From NCBI GenBank assembly GCA_009733575.1, contig ML769539.1:74812-138811 (forward strand): a stretch of 64,000 nt of DNA, given 5' to 3'. Numbering within the stretch: the stretch's first letter is position 1; the number at the start of each line of letters is the position of its first letter. Position numbers and translations under genes: made by a program. The DNA is from Gymnopus androsaceus JB14 (lineage: Eukaryota > Basidiomycota > Agaricomycetes > Agaricales > Omphalotaceae). Positions 43,701 through 55,715 of the stretch are shown here, one piece after another. The notes beneath the pieces are model-generated. The model saw nothing but the letters and a program-made list of their open reading frames with translations, searched no databases and was not told where the DNA came from.

Positions 43701-46700
43701 CACCTGCTTCAAGCAGTCCATTTGGAGGAGCATTCGGGGAGAACAGGGCTACGCAGCCGAGTACAACCAGCGACATTTCTGATGCCACCAAGCAGGAGCA
43801 ACGCGCTGCTTCCGTTAAATCTGAGCCTGGTTCGCCCGATATCCCCTCCTCTCCTGAATCAGATACACCCCCATCCCCTACCCCGAAACCTTCCTCTCCA
43901 CCGGTCCAAGGTTCCGCGGCCCCTCCCCGAGGTGCGTTTAGTAATCTCCAAACTTCGACATCGGCTTTCAAGCCCGCTACTGGATTTGGCGCCTTTGGAA
44001 ATACCATCTCCAGCTCTTCTCCTTTCCTAAAGGCCAACACGAATAATGATCAACCTGCAGTGTCCGCGTTTGGAAACTTGAGCGATGTGAAACCAGCGCT
44101 CCCTACAACTACAACGCTATCTTCTACTGGTCCCACATTCGGATCCACTTCCCAGCTTGGATTTGGTTTCGGTCTCAAGAAGCCGGTATCTACTACCCCT
44201 TCACCTGCTGCCATCTCTGAAAGCACCTCTTCTACATCAGGAGCTTTTAGTGCTTTCAGCGGAGGTGCGTCCTTTTTATCGGCTGGAGGTGCAGCCAAAT
44301 CTTTCAGTGAACTAGAAGGTGGAGATAAAACCCCGATTCATCTCTTAAATCTACCTCTCCGAAACCGGAAAGTCCACCGTTGAAAGCTGTCTTCCTCCCC
44401 GACGCCTCCTGTATCTGATCAACCGCCATCCAACTGTTGTGAAGAAAGAACCCGATGGAGATACATCCAGTCTCTATTCAGGAAAGCCAAACCGAAGGCA
44501 AAGGCAAGGGTAAAGCAGTCGAAGGAGTATCCAAGGATGATTCGCATGAATCTATTTCCTCGACGAGTAGTTCTTTTGTCGAAGTCGGTAAGGAGGACGA
44601 CGATAATGACGAGGAGGAGGATGTCCCCGACTCGGATGGGGATTCCGAGAGTAATCCCGAGCAGCATGGTGATGAAGATGACTTCTTGTCGGAAAGCTAT
44701 GGTTCCCAATCGGGTGAAGACGACGATCAGTCGGGAGAGGATGGTGAACACCCAGAGGATGACCAATCCGCGGAGGTCGATGAAGCACCTTCGTCATCTC
44801 CCGAGCCTACAGAAATCCCTCTCCCTCCTTCCCGATCTCGTTCCAACACACCACAGCCCGAGACACCTCCAATCGACCGTATCTCTCCATCTTCTGATGA
44901 TTCTGACGCTTCTCATTTGTCCACCATCCGTGAAGAAAGCACGACACCTCCTGGCTCTCCTGCAAAACTGCAGACTCCTGTGATCGTGGCTCCAGCGCCT
45001 ATCAGCATACCTTCGCAGCCTCTTGGGGCTGGAAAACATAGTAATCGACCAGCGCGCAGCTCCCCGTTAGCGATGAGTAAACCTTTAGTTGGAGATGAAG
45101 AAGAACAGCAAGACGTTAAATCGTCAGCTACTCTCAAACCTCGACCCGCCTCGCCGAAAACACCGTTTGGAGTTCTTCCTTCCAAATCTAGATCTACCTC
45201 TCCTGAAGATTCTAAACTTCCGGAGAGCAAAAGACCTAAAACGCCTCCGCTTTCGAGCTTGTTTGGCTCACCATCCACTGCTAAACCAGCTGCCGCGACG
45301 CTGTCCGGTTTCGTGACCCCATCTAAACCTCCCTTGAACCCGACAACTCCGCTGTTGAATACCCCTGCCGTGGGGCTATCTCCTCTTCCATCGTCTTCCT
45401 CTTCATCCAGCAATATCTTTGGCAAGCCCTTCTCACTTCCACCTGCCACAAGTGGGGTGGAATCGGCTCCTGTAAAGATAGGGAGCGTGTTTTCGCCGCC
45501 CCCGTCCAACTTTTTTGGCAATGCAACACCCAAGCCCGATACTCGCCTGGCAGTTCAGCCTTCACTCATTCCCTCTGGATCTCAACCTGGAACGCCTCCC
45601 GTTTTTCCACCAGGAACACCTAGATTGGCACCGTCATCTCCCTCACCGTTCACTCCGACTCCTAGTAATAACATTGGATCATTCGGGGGCTCATCAGGAC
45701 CCATGAGACCTCCTGCTACAATACCTTCTATGGAGGAGGGTATGCAGAAGGAGTGCGCTATGTTGGTTCAATCAGTGCACAAGGAATTGAGCAGTGTAAG
45801 TCATTTTGATGCACATTTACCCAAACTGACTGTTTTCTTTCGTAGCTCCGTGAAATGGCTGAAATGGTGGCAAAAAAGCGCGAGTTTTTGTCGAGATCAG
45901 CAGGTGGTTCTCGGCGTAAAGAAGACTTGAGTAATCACGAGAAATGGGCTCCATGCGATAGTGCCCAGTTCGGTGTTGTGTTGAGGCAATTCGAGCAAGA
46001 TATCATCGAGCTAAAGGAAGCCACAGAGAAGCAGAAGGAGGATCTTCGCGATCTTGGGAAGAGTATGATTAAAGGTGAGCACCTACTTGATCGTTGATTA
46101 ACGGAAATTCTGAGGCAGTCTCCAGCTGGTACAAGGAGGGAAGAAATTGCTCGATTCAATAAGGCTAAGAGCGACAATGAATTTTCCAAAATGCTGAAAT
46201 CTCGGACGCTGGGCCCAGAGCATTTAGAAAACCAAACCCAGTTGCGAAGAGACATCCGAGTGTGTTGATTTTTCCCCCAATTTCGCGTTCAGCTTCGGTT
46301 CTCATTATTCTATAACATTCCAGGCGTCGCGCAACAAGGTAGATCAGCTAGAAGATCAGCTCCGTGCACATAAGAAACGACTTTCCGAGGTCAACTCTGG
46401 CCGGCCTACCCTAAAGTGAGTATTATTTTTAACGTTGGTTTCTTAAGTTCCTGAACATTATGGACTATAGACCTCCGTCATTGGACACGATTAATCGCAC
46501 GTATCGCAACATTGATATTGCGCTACAACAACAGGTCGACACGGTTGAACAGCTGAATGCAAGGTTCCTCAAGCTAAATTTGAGTGCTTCTCCGCGCAAT
46601 TTCCCCACTGCACGAGATCCTCGACTCCCCGAATTTACACCTCGATCCCGCCCATCTATCATCACACCTGACGTTGCAGTGACGACGGCTGCTGCTTTGA

Positions 46701-47305
46701 ACGCGGAACGCTCAGCACATAAACTAAAAACGATGTTGCTGAAAGCGAGAAAAGAACCGCTTCTCAATGTAAAAGCGGCCGAAGGGGGGAGAAAGGTACC
46801 GACATCCTACAGCACGCCGAAGCCATCCAGTGGTTTTGTTCCAATAAATCCTGACTCGGGATTGCAATTCAACACGCCTATCATTCAGGGTCCTCTGTTT
46901 GCTGCAGCGGCTTCGCCGGGTCCTGGGAGTTGGGATGCATTATCTTTCCCTGAGGATAACTTCCGCCCGACAATCCCAATGTCTTCAGCTGGGCGGAGAG
47001 GAGGCACACCACAGAGAAAGCATGGATCAGCTGCTCCAGTGAAGAAAAGTCCGGCTCCAGGCTCGCCAGATCCCAATCCGCCTCCCAAAGCCTCCTCGCC
47101 TGCAGCATCTTTCGACTGGGGTCCATTGCCAACATTCAAGCAGTCACCAGGATTACCATTACCTGGATTTGACAGGGTCATGTCATCGACTCCTTCTCCA
47201 TCTCAATCCAGAGGTATAGGAAACCCTCCTGCTCAGGACAGCGCGAAAGGAAAGGGGAGAGCAGTTGAATCTCTTAGTGGTTCTTGGGTGTCAGAGGGAT
47301 TCTGA
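40752..47305 (+). CDS. NUP159: FG-nucleoporin Nup159 (Nup214 homologue)
   Basis: Cytoplasmic-face nucleoporin that docks the mRNA-export helicase Dbp5. The proposed start is at 40752 (MVTPSGSDETLKVKASDLDG). The N-terminal beta-propeller is recognisable from PIFRQLNKKSRILLSP through ILALACNDSRLVVGFKSGQ and AVAWSPKGKQFAIGL to YAYLNDGTVQGWYVDHP. A long FG-repeat region follows (about 42290-44330; many AFG, SFG, GFG). Then come an acidic Ser-rich stretch, Pro-rich linkers, and the C-terminal coiled coil (LREMAEMVAKKREFL, QLRRDIR, SLDTINRTYRNIDIALQQQ) ending SGSWVSEGF. Between 44331 and 44490 the frame changes several times, probably a short run of indels. The join near 46124 also needs one. A frame change there, not a second gene, explains the two large open frames. 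Confidence 0.9.
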
Positions 47306-47424
47306 AGAATTTTTGTAGATATCTGTAGTTAGGTTAATTACCAATGGAATAGCGCTTAAAAAGAAGCGCCCAATGCCACGGCCCGTGACACGTCAGAATA
47401 AGAAGCATCGTGCTCTCTGCTTTG

Positions 47425-50400
47425 ATGAACTCTCCAAAAAGCACCACTAGAACGCGTCGAAATGTTTCCCAGAAACATGTCTTATCCTCTGAAATCCTTT
47501 CCGTCACCTCCGCCATGCGTAAAAACTCGCGATGGGCTTCCTCTACGAATTTCATGAGCAGTACCCAGCCATCTGCTCTAGGAAGCAACCTCGGCCTTCG
47601 TATATCGAGTCCTTCTTTCAATACTCGCGCCAGCTCCAGTGGAAGCAGGGAAGCAGATCTTATGGCTGGATTTCAGGAACTGAAAAAAAACGTACGAGAC
47701 GTGGAAGGTAATAATCCTTAGATCCTTAGAAGCAATCTGTATCCATTTTAATGATCTTTTCGTAGATTTATCGACTCTTCCATTACCCTCGATCCTCTCT
47801 CCTTTCTTTGAAATAATTCGCTCTCCTTTGTCGACTGGGCCTATTACCTCTACTGCACTTACCGCCCTCCATAACTTTTTCGTATGTGGCATAATTTCTG
47901 CCCAGTCAATTGCTCTCGAGGTCGCTCTTGTGGAGTTGAGCACCACTGTTGCTCGCTGCAAATTTGAACCCAGTGACTCTTCCGGAGATGAAGTTGTTCT
48001 CCTCAAAATTCTAACCGTCATCCACGACTGCTTATGTGCCTATGATGTTGGCAGCGTGCTTGGAGATGTAGAAGTCTGCGAAATGCTGGAGACGGTCTTG
48101 ACAACTTGTTGCCAGATGCGGCTCAGTGGTTAGTCTCATCATCTCCTTAGCTTAACCGGCACTTCTCTAATTCTATTTACAGAAATACTTCGACGCTCCG
48201 CCGAGAACACCATGCACTCTCTAGTCAGGAAGGTGTTCTCGCGACTCCATTCAATTGACCCTGAAACGGAGGAATCCAAACTGGTCCAAGATGTCGAGGA
48301 CGCCGAAATCAAGATGAACGTCTCGTCTACCCAGATTCCCAATGAGGCTGGTGACGAGGAAGGTCAAGAACTGGTTGTAGATGCTCCATCGGAGGATCAG
48401 GAACCGCCGCAGGAAGCTCAAACTCCTTCATCCGCCTTTGTGCCTCGAACGCAGTGTAAGCAGCATTGTTGCCCTTCATATCTATCTCGTTTAAGTTGAT
48501 CCCTTCCCGCAGTTAGCTTGCCTTCGATACTCGAGCTTCTAAGGGTCCTCGTGAACGTACTCGATCCAAATGATCAACAGCACACTGATTCGACGCGTCT
48601 GGTTGTTCTTGGCATACTCAATTCGGCATTCGAAGAAGCTGGTCCCCGAATAGGCGCTTTTCCATCGCTTCAAGCCCTCGTTTTAGACCCAGGATGTAAA
48701 TATCTATTCCAGCTCGCTCGCTCCGAGAACCTCGCCGTCCTTCATGCTGCGCTGCGCACATTATCTGCCATGTTCGATACCATGCGCGAACACCTGAAGC
48801 TACAACAGGAGTTATTCCTGGCTTTCACTATTGATAGGCTTGCACCTCCTCTTCCTATCGGAGCCGTGAAAGGATCGCTATCCAAGAAAGCAACTATGAC
48901 TGGATCACCTCGTCCTGGTACCCCTTCTTTGGGCTCCGTGGAACCCGAAAAGGACGCCGATAGTGGAACGATGACGCCGACACGTGTCCTCGTCGCGCCT
49001 GCGCGCGGAGAAACGCGAAATCTTGTCCTAGAGACTCTCAGCCAAATATCACGGCACCCCAGTTTCATGGTCGACTTGTATACAAACTATGATTGCGATA
49101 TCAATTGCGAGAACCTGTTTGAAAGGCTAATTGACTTTTTAACAAAGGTAGGAACTGCGTATCGCTTTCATACAGTATTTCTCAATTCATTTTTTAGTCT
49201 GTGTACCCTTCCCATTATGCTGGTGGTCTTGACGCCCAGCAAAGGAATGCTCAATATCTATGCTTGGACTTACTTCTAGCATTCGTCAACGACATGGCGA
49301 AAAGGGCAGAAGGGGTGCGTACTTTTGCTGCATATTCTTCTTTGGTGCTGATTAATCGACAGGGATGTCAAGAGTGGCCATCAGTAAACCAGTTTTTCAG
49401 TTCGATGGAATAGTATCCTCACCGTTTGATTTCGCAGGATTGTCCATCTCCAGAGTCCCTTCTCCATGCTAAATCACAAAAGAAACTCATTCTGACTGGT
49501 GCATCTCGATTCAACGCTAAACCAAAAACGGGCCTGGCATTTTTGGAAGAGAATGGATTAATCTATGCAGACTTGTCAGATGAGGTTGACAAACCACTCA
49601 GCTTAGCTAGATTCTTGAAAAGCTGCACTCGCTTGGATAAACGCCTTCTTGGAGATTTTATTTCAAAGCCGGACAACATCCAGATTCTCAAAGATTTCAT
49701 CGGTTTATTTGATTTCAAAAATGTAAGTCATGAGCATTATTTTTTTTTGAATCAATTGCTCACCATTTGTAGAAACCTATTGCAAACGCGATGCGAGAGT
49801 TGTTGGAAACTTTCCGTCTTCCCGGAGAAGCTCAACAGATCGCCCGAATTACCGAAACCTTTGCTTCCATATATTTTGCTGCTGGACCAGGTTTGTTTGC
49901 TTCCAATGACTGACGATGAAAAGCTGATTGAGACTTAGCTGAAATCAAAAGCGAAGACGCTGTCTATGTTCTAGCATATTCAGTCATCATGCTCAACACC
50001 GACTTACACAATCCTCAAATTAGGGTGAGTTTGATCACGCTTTGCTCAAAAGTGACTCCTAAGTGTTCATTACAGAAACGTATGTCAATTGAAGAGTATC
50101 AGAAGAACTTACGCGGTGTAAACGACGGAACCAACTTCTCGCCTGAATTTTTGGTAAGATTTTGGCGCAAAACCCTCTCGTAGTTGGTTAATCATTCTTG
50201 CAGCAAGAGATATACGATTCGATACGAAAGCGTGAAATTGTCATGCCTGAGGAACATACCGGCGCACTAGGTTTCGAATATGCTTGGAAAGAACTCCTTA
50301 CTCGCTCACGGCAAGCAGGTCAGTGTTTTGTTTTTCGCATACGTTTGTCTTGTTCTCATACCAACTTTAGGTCGCTTGATAATATGCAACAGCCCGTTGT

Positions 50401-52949
50401 TCGACGTTGAGATGTTTAAATCTGTGTGGAAGCCTGTCATTTCTTCCATTGCCTACGCTTTCACAAGTTTTGACGACGATTATATCATTCAACGAGCCAT
50501 CGCTGGCTTCAGGCAATGTGCAACCCTGGCTCAACACTTCAACCTTCCAGATGTATTCGACTTTGTCGTCGTTTCACTGTCACAAGCCACTAGCCTCCTC
50601 CCAGAAATGCTACCAGTAAGCGTACCGAATTACCCGACCGTTGACGTGGAAGGACAAAGCATCACTGTATCGAATTTATCGGTCAAGTTTGGCGTCAATT
50701 TCAAAGGTCAGCTTGCTGCTGTCGTGTTGTTCAATATCGTCAATGGGAATGGGAATGCCTTGCGGGAAGGTTGGACTCAGGTATGGAACAGTTATTCTGG
50801 GATTTTGTATTTGACAGCTTTTTAGATTTTTGAAATGTTCCAAAACCTGTTCCTCCATTCCCTACTTCCTACTCGGATGCTGCAAATGGAGGATTTCTTG
50901 GGAGGGGTGTCCATGATCCCATTACGAGGTGCTCAACCACAGCGCACTCCGGCCAGAAGTGATGGAGGTCTTCTTTCAACATTGTCGTCATATCTCATGA
51001 CCCCGTACGGTGCAAGCTCTGATTCAATCGTCCCCGATGCTACTGAGTCGGACATTGAGAACACTCTTTGCACCATCGATTGTATCACGTCTTGCAGGCT
51101 TGATGAGTTATATAGCGAAATCATGTATGCCATCCTACATTGGATTTTACTCATTTTATTGCTCACTGCAGTTTTTCAGGCAGCTCGAATTAGACGCTCT
51201 GGTGGCAGCTGTTCGTGCGCTGGAAGCGCTTGCGCACGAACGGACTGTCGCAAAGTTGAAACAGGAATCCGATGATCCAATGTACCCCGCGCAAGATAAA
51301 CCAGGCCCAATGCCCTACGACCCTGCCTCCGTGTTCTTGTTGGAGACTATGGTCAGTATATCCTGCCAAGCTCCACAGTATATCGACGATCTATGGTTTG
51401 TTTCTTTTTGTTCATCCAATTAAAACCTTTCCGACTTTTTTTTGCCCGTTAGGCCCATCGTTTTTGAGCATTTGTCTGCTCTTCTGCACCATGATTCCGC
51501 TGGCCAGTACAGTATCCTTCTTATTGAACGTGCAGTGGTTGGTTTACTGCGTCTTTGTCTCATACTTGCTCAAAAGGTAGTGGTAATGCATCTATTAGAA
51601 TTTTGGCTGACAACCCAATTCCTCGCTAGTCGTCGCTTCGAGATCAGATATATGTCTCCTTGGATCTTCTTTCTGGACTTCCTTCGGATGTAGCTGTCTC
51701 CGTAGCTGAACAAATCGTTGTAGGAGTCATATTTCTGGTTCAGAAGCACAGAGAAATTATCACGTATGTGTTTGCTGTATTCTTGCAACTGCCCCGCTAC
51801 AATTTTATTGTCTCCCAGGTCCCAGACGGAGTGGAAACTAATATTTGCTTTGCTGCGTTCTACGATATCACATCCGGAGGCGGCGAGACTTTCTTTTGAT
51901 CTCCTGAACAATCTTGTGGTCGATGGACCTGAGCAGCTAGTGTCCATGGACAATTTCTCTGCGCTGGTAACACTGCTCAACGACTTCGCCACTATAGCTG
52001 GCAGCACTGTAGAAGGACATCAAAAGCAAGGTCGTCGTCAGGAACCTTTGACGGCTGCCAAGTGAGCTTCAAGCATGCAATTGTGTCTTTCTTCACACTG
52101 ACCTTGTCCTGTATAGTTCGCCTGCAGTGGAACGTGGACACAAAGCTATTGAGTTGCTAAGCAGTCTCAAGAGGTTCATTTCCCCCATTATTGCATTGTC
52201 TGGTCTAAAACGTGAAGATGGTAAGCGATTCGGTCGAACGATAGAAAGAAGCTGCGAACTCATTTTTGTGTCAGCTTGGGAACAACTCTTCCTGCCACTT
52301 TTAACATCAATGAAAGACCAATCGAGCAACGCCTCCCGTGAAGTCCGGCAAAGCGCTATCGGGCAGCTTCAGCGAATGTTATTAGCTTCTCATCCAATCC
52401 TAGATGAAGCCGGCACGAAGCAAGCGGAGCAGATCTTCAATAAGATTGTCTTCCGTCTGGTGGATGATCTACTAAAGCCCCACGTCTTCCAACGTGATCC
52501 CCGCGGTATGCCGGAGACGAGACTGAGGGCTTCCGCGCTACTCTGTAAAACATTCATGCATTTCGAGGTTCGAGAAAGTCAAGCGACAGCCGATATTAGG
52601 ATTCTTTGGAATGAGATTCTTGATCTCCTTGACCGCTTGATGCATCTAGACCGAGGCGACCAATTAGTACGTGTCCTAATCTCTGTTCTTGGTCTTCGTT
52701 CTCAATCACTGTATCTAGTACGAAGCCATTCCTGAGTCCTTGAAGAATGTTTTACTCGTCATGAACGCAGCTCAGATTCTAGTTCCTCCTTCCGGTGATG
52801 ATCAGCGTAATGAACGACAACGTACTTTGTGGACGATGACTTCGGAACGAATGGAGAGGTTCCTGCCTGGATTTTTGACAGAGGTTATACCTGTACCAGA
52901 GATATCTGAAGTACCTTTGCAGCCTGTTGAAGAAGCTCCAGCTCCGTAA
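47425..52949 (+). CDS. GEA1: Sec7-domain Arf guanine-nucleotide exchange factor (GBF1/Gea1-2)
   Basis: Activates Arf1 at the early Golgi for COPI coat recruitment. The start is the first in-frame ATG at 47425, before the conserved SEILSVTSAMRKNSRWASS. The DCB/HUS region follows (GFQELKKNVRDVE, LDLLLAFVNDMAKRAEG). The Sec7 domain has KKLILTGASRFNAKPKTGL, FLKSCTRLDKRLLGDFIS and the catalytic-Glu loop FRLPGEAQQIARITETFA, then AYSVIMLNTDLHNPQIRKRM. HDS regions follow to a C-terminus ending VEEAPAP. All of about seventeen exons join in frame, with no break. Whether it is the Gea1 or Gea2 orthologue has no meaning in a basidiomycete with one copy. It starts only 120 bp after the NUP159 stop. Confidence 0.93.
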
Positions 52950-53873
52950 TAATCTCAAAGTTATTATAGTTGTACACCATTATTTAACCTTAAAATATTT
53001 AGACATCAGGATCATAATACTTATTTGTTTCTGTTTTACGAAGGAGGCAAGATATACAGCTTTGGCATGCCATGTGGCAATCTGGAGGATGCCGAGAATC
53101 GGCCGGAATGCACTGTATGCATACACCCTGATCGATATTGATGATCTCGATACTTCTTGTCTTTTGTTCAATCTCGACTGAAACGTTTGAGCTTCAGGTT
53201 TGCGCAATTGATACACGAAATGGAACGCTAGAAGGAGCAGAATCCAGGACCGAAGAAGGCAGGATGTACCATCTCCGCGCGACCGAATATTGGTTTCGGT
53301 GGAATGAGAACCAGATCGTAAGTCCAATCGTTTTCGTGTTTCTCCCCTAACCCCAGCTTCGATATTTACCTTTTGTGCCACTACCGATATACTACTTCAT
53401 CTGTGGCTCCTCTCATTACCGAACCAGATTCTCGCGTCCACTGACTGTAACTAAAGACATCCCTTTGATAGTCAACTAGCATTTGTTCCGCAGTAAACCA
53501 CTGCATGCGTTCCCTACCCGCCGATCTCCCCATCTCGAATCACGTTTGTATTTTTGTACTGTATGTTCTCAAATTTTCACGCTCTAGAATATTTTGACAT
53601 CGTTTATACAGCATTTACACCGATGTAAGTTTGAAATACAATTCAGTACATCAATCGTTAGAATTCATGGCTCATACTTTTCCGCTGAGTTTCTGTTGCG
53701 TTCATAATGTCGTTAGACTTTAGTTGGACTCACTGTATATTTACCTCGCTCCATGGAGAAACCTCGATCTGACATTGAGTGTATCTTCGACATTTGGTAT
53801 ATCATCATTCAGTATCTTCCGGCATCAAAAGAAAACTTAGCTTGGATAGTCTGGCAATATCATTTCAACATAG
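52950..53873. other. Intergenic region with no supported gene
   Basis: About 920 bp between the GEA stop and the b561 relic. Open frames here lack an ATG start or any known motif. It should contain 3' UTRs; I see nothing else. Confidence 0.5.
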
Positions 53874-54251
53874 TTAGGATTCATCGAACCGAGATCCAAA
53901 CCTTATGCGTGAACAGGCGGTGACGAGGGATACAACGGGTGCCAATATATATGCAACAAATTGAACAGAAAATGTAAGGCGTTTGGCGCTCCATTGTGAC
54001 CATCCACCGAGGTTGATCGTCAAAAGCAACAGTGCAAGAGGATGTAACCCGATAATCTATGTAAGAGAAGGTCGTGGGACCAATGAGGAAGAACGAAATC
54101 TATGATGACCTATGAGCTTTTCAGCTTTATCGCCAAAAACTACCCCGCCGAACCAGACGCTTGCACCACCCAATAAAACCAGAACAACAATCCACCCTGT
54201 AGCAACGATAAGCTTGGCGTTCCGGCGACATACAGTAGCAGAAGTTTCCAC
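53874..54251 (-). pseudogene. Duplicated last two exons of the cytochrome b561 gene (relic or alternative exons)
   Basis: Homologous to the two final exons of the gene just upstream (54305-55351). It encodes LIVATGWIVVLVLLGGASVW, FGGVVFGDKAEKLIGHHR, then after a 40-bp AT-rich gap LSGYIL and LALLLLTINLGGWSQW and AYILAPVVSLVTACSRIR. Both heme-region histidine motifs match the parent exon. A missing base near 54035-54042 separates LSGYIL from the next part. No start or first three exons exist. It may be a partial tandem duplicate, or an alternative set of 3' exons if the indel is a sequence error. Confidence 0.6.
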
Positions 54252-54304
54252 ATTGGTGTTACATAATTCACAATAATTCTACAAAAATTTCATCTTGGAT
54301 ACTC

Positions 54305-55351
54305 TTACAAGTACGAATCAGCAAGGGCGATCCAAGTGCATGAAGGGGCGTACCTTATGCGGGATAACACAGCGGCAAGACATACCAGCGGAGCCACCAT
54401 ATACGCAATCAGTCGTATGGGAAACCAAACGTTTCTTTCGCCCCAGTGTGAAAATCCACCGCCCAAATCAATTGTAACAAGTAGTAACGGGAAGAGAAGG
54501 TAACCGGACAACCTTTGAATGAAGCGGTTCCATTCAGTAAAAGCTCACGGAATACGGGATACATGCGCACCGATGGTACTTCCACATAGCCTTTGCTCTG
54601 GGACCCAGGGCTCTTCCACCAAACCACACGCTTGCCCCACCGAATAGGACTTGAGCGACAATCCAGCCTGTTGCGATGATGCCGAAGACCTGCGAATAGC
54701 ATTTGGTTTGGTGGTTTTGCATGAAGTACCCTTAGGGGGAAGCTCACCGAATGCCAACTTTGAAAATGAGCGTTGCCTGCCACGAATTTGTTCATAACGA
54801 TAGCAAAAGTGCCCATCAAGAGTGCTGGAAGGCCTATGAAGAGGATAGCAGCTTGATGACGCGAAAGCCCTGCAGCTTTGGTCCTGGGTTGCGAAGTTGG
54901 CTGAAGGGTCATGATGCCTAGATTGGAATTAGTGTGTATAGGTAAAACGCGTAAATAAGATAAACCATATGTTATGAGCAGCATTGCCCCACTTTCTAGC
55001 GTTGGGTGCAGGAGAAACCATCCGACATTTGTTGGATTATTGGTGAGCATAACGAACCATGTAACAGTCATGGTAACCTGTGCGAACACCATAAGGAGGG
55101 AAACCCATCGTTTTATCGGGGCTCCTTACCGCAGAAGCGCTCTGGAGAACGGATAAGTTCAACTGGGTCGAGGAGATTTGGGCTGGACGTACTATAGCAG
55201 CATATCTTGCAAGAGAATCGCCCTTCCGCCCTTCCTTTTTCTCTAGTTCTTCTTCGAGGCCCATATTCAAAGGTTTTTGAAGATTTTCGTCCGCGGCCTG
55301 GGGGTCAGAAGGTAAGAGTTCGTAGTCTTCTGCTTCTTCAGGTTCTGTCAT
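54305..55351 (-). CDS. Cytochrome b561-type transmembrane electron carrier
   Basis: Six-helix diheme membrane protein of the b561/ferric-reductase-like group. Start ATG is at 55351 (MTEPEEAEDYELLPSD), with an acidic cytosolic leader. After VLQSASA an intron (55131-55079) leads to the first helix VTMTVTWFVML. Histidine ligands lie in LLHPTLES, LSRHQAAIL, HFQSWHSVFG and WKYHRLSGYLL, the expected four. Later helices are IIATGWIVAQVLFGG and LIAYMVAPLVCLAAVL. The stop is at 54305 after WIALADSYL. No DOMON domain is attached, unlike some fungal relatives. Five exons. The last exon pair is duplicated downstream (53874-54251). The electron donor and acceptor are unknown. Confidence 0.85.
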
Positions 55352-55715
55352 GATGGGCCCGGGTAGCTAAGACAAGCGTCGAATCCGAGAAGAACACGTC
55401 GCGATCGTAGATTGGAGGGAAGTATTGTAGGCGGTGTGTGCCGGGACCAGTGCATGATCGCTAAAGGCAAGCCCGACTATACCATTCTCAGAGCAACTTG
55501 AATATTATTTGGTTGTACCAGAATGCTAATGTAGCCGAGAACATTTGTATGCATACGTGTGTATGTATGTACTTAGGTATAAAAACTTCTTGGGAATGTG
55601 TGTTTGGTAGATGGTATTGGACTGTGACAACTGAAAAACATGACCGAGGGCAAGAAATGGTTGAGATAGCGAAAAAGGAAATAAAAATGATCAGTACAAC
55701 AGAAATCATAAATCA
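55352..55715. other. Intergenic region between the b561 gene and the epimerase-like gene
   Basis: About 360 bp. It includes the b561 promoter and the 3' UTR of the upstream minus-strand gene. A short GTAT/GTGT-rich stretch is at 55540-55575. Nothing else was recognised. Confidence 0.45.

Noticed and set aside
42249..44030. Long alternative-frame and antisense open frames over the FG repeats
   Set aside because: Repetitive GC-rich FG coding sequence stays open in several frames; only the FG frame connects to the beta-propeller.
52980..53381. Open frame of about 130 codons on the minus strand
   Set aside because: No ATG at its start, no recognisable domain, and no good intron borders to extend it.
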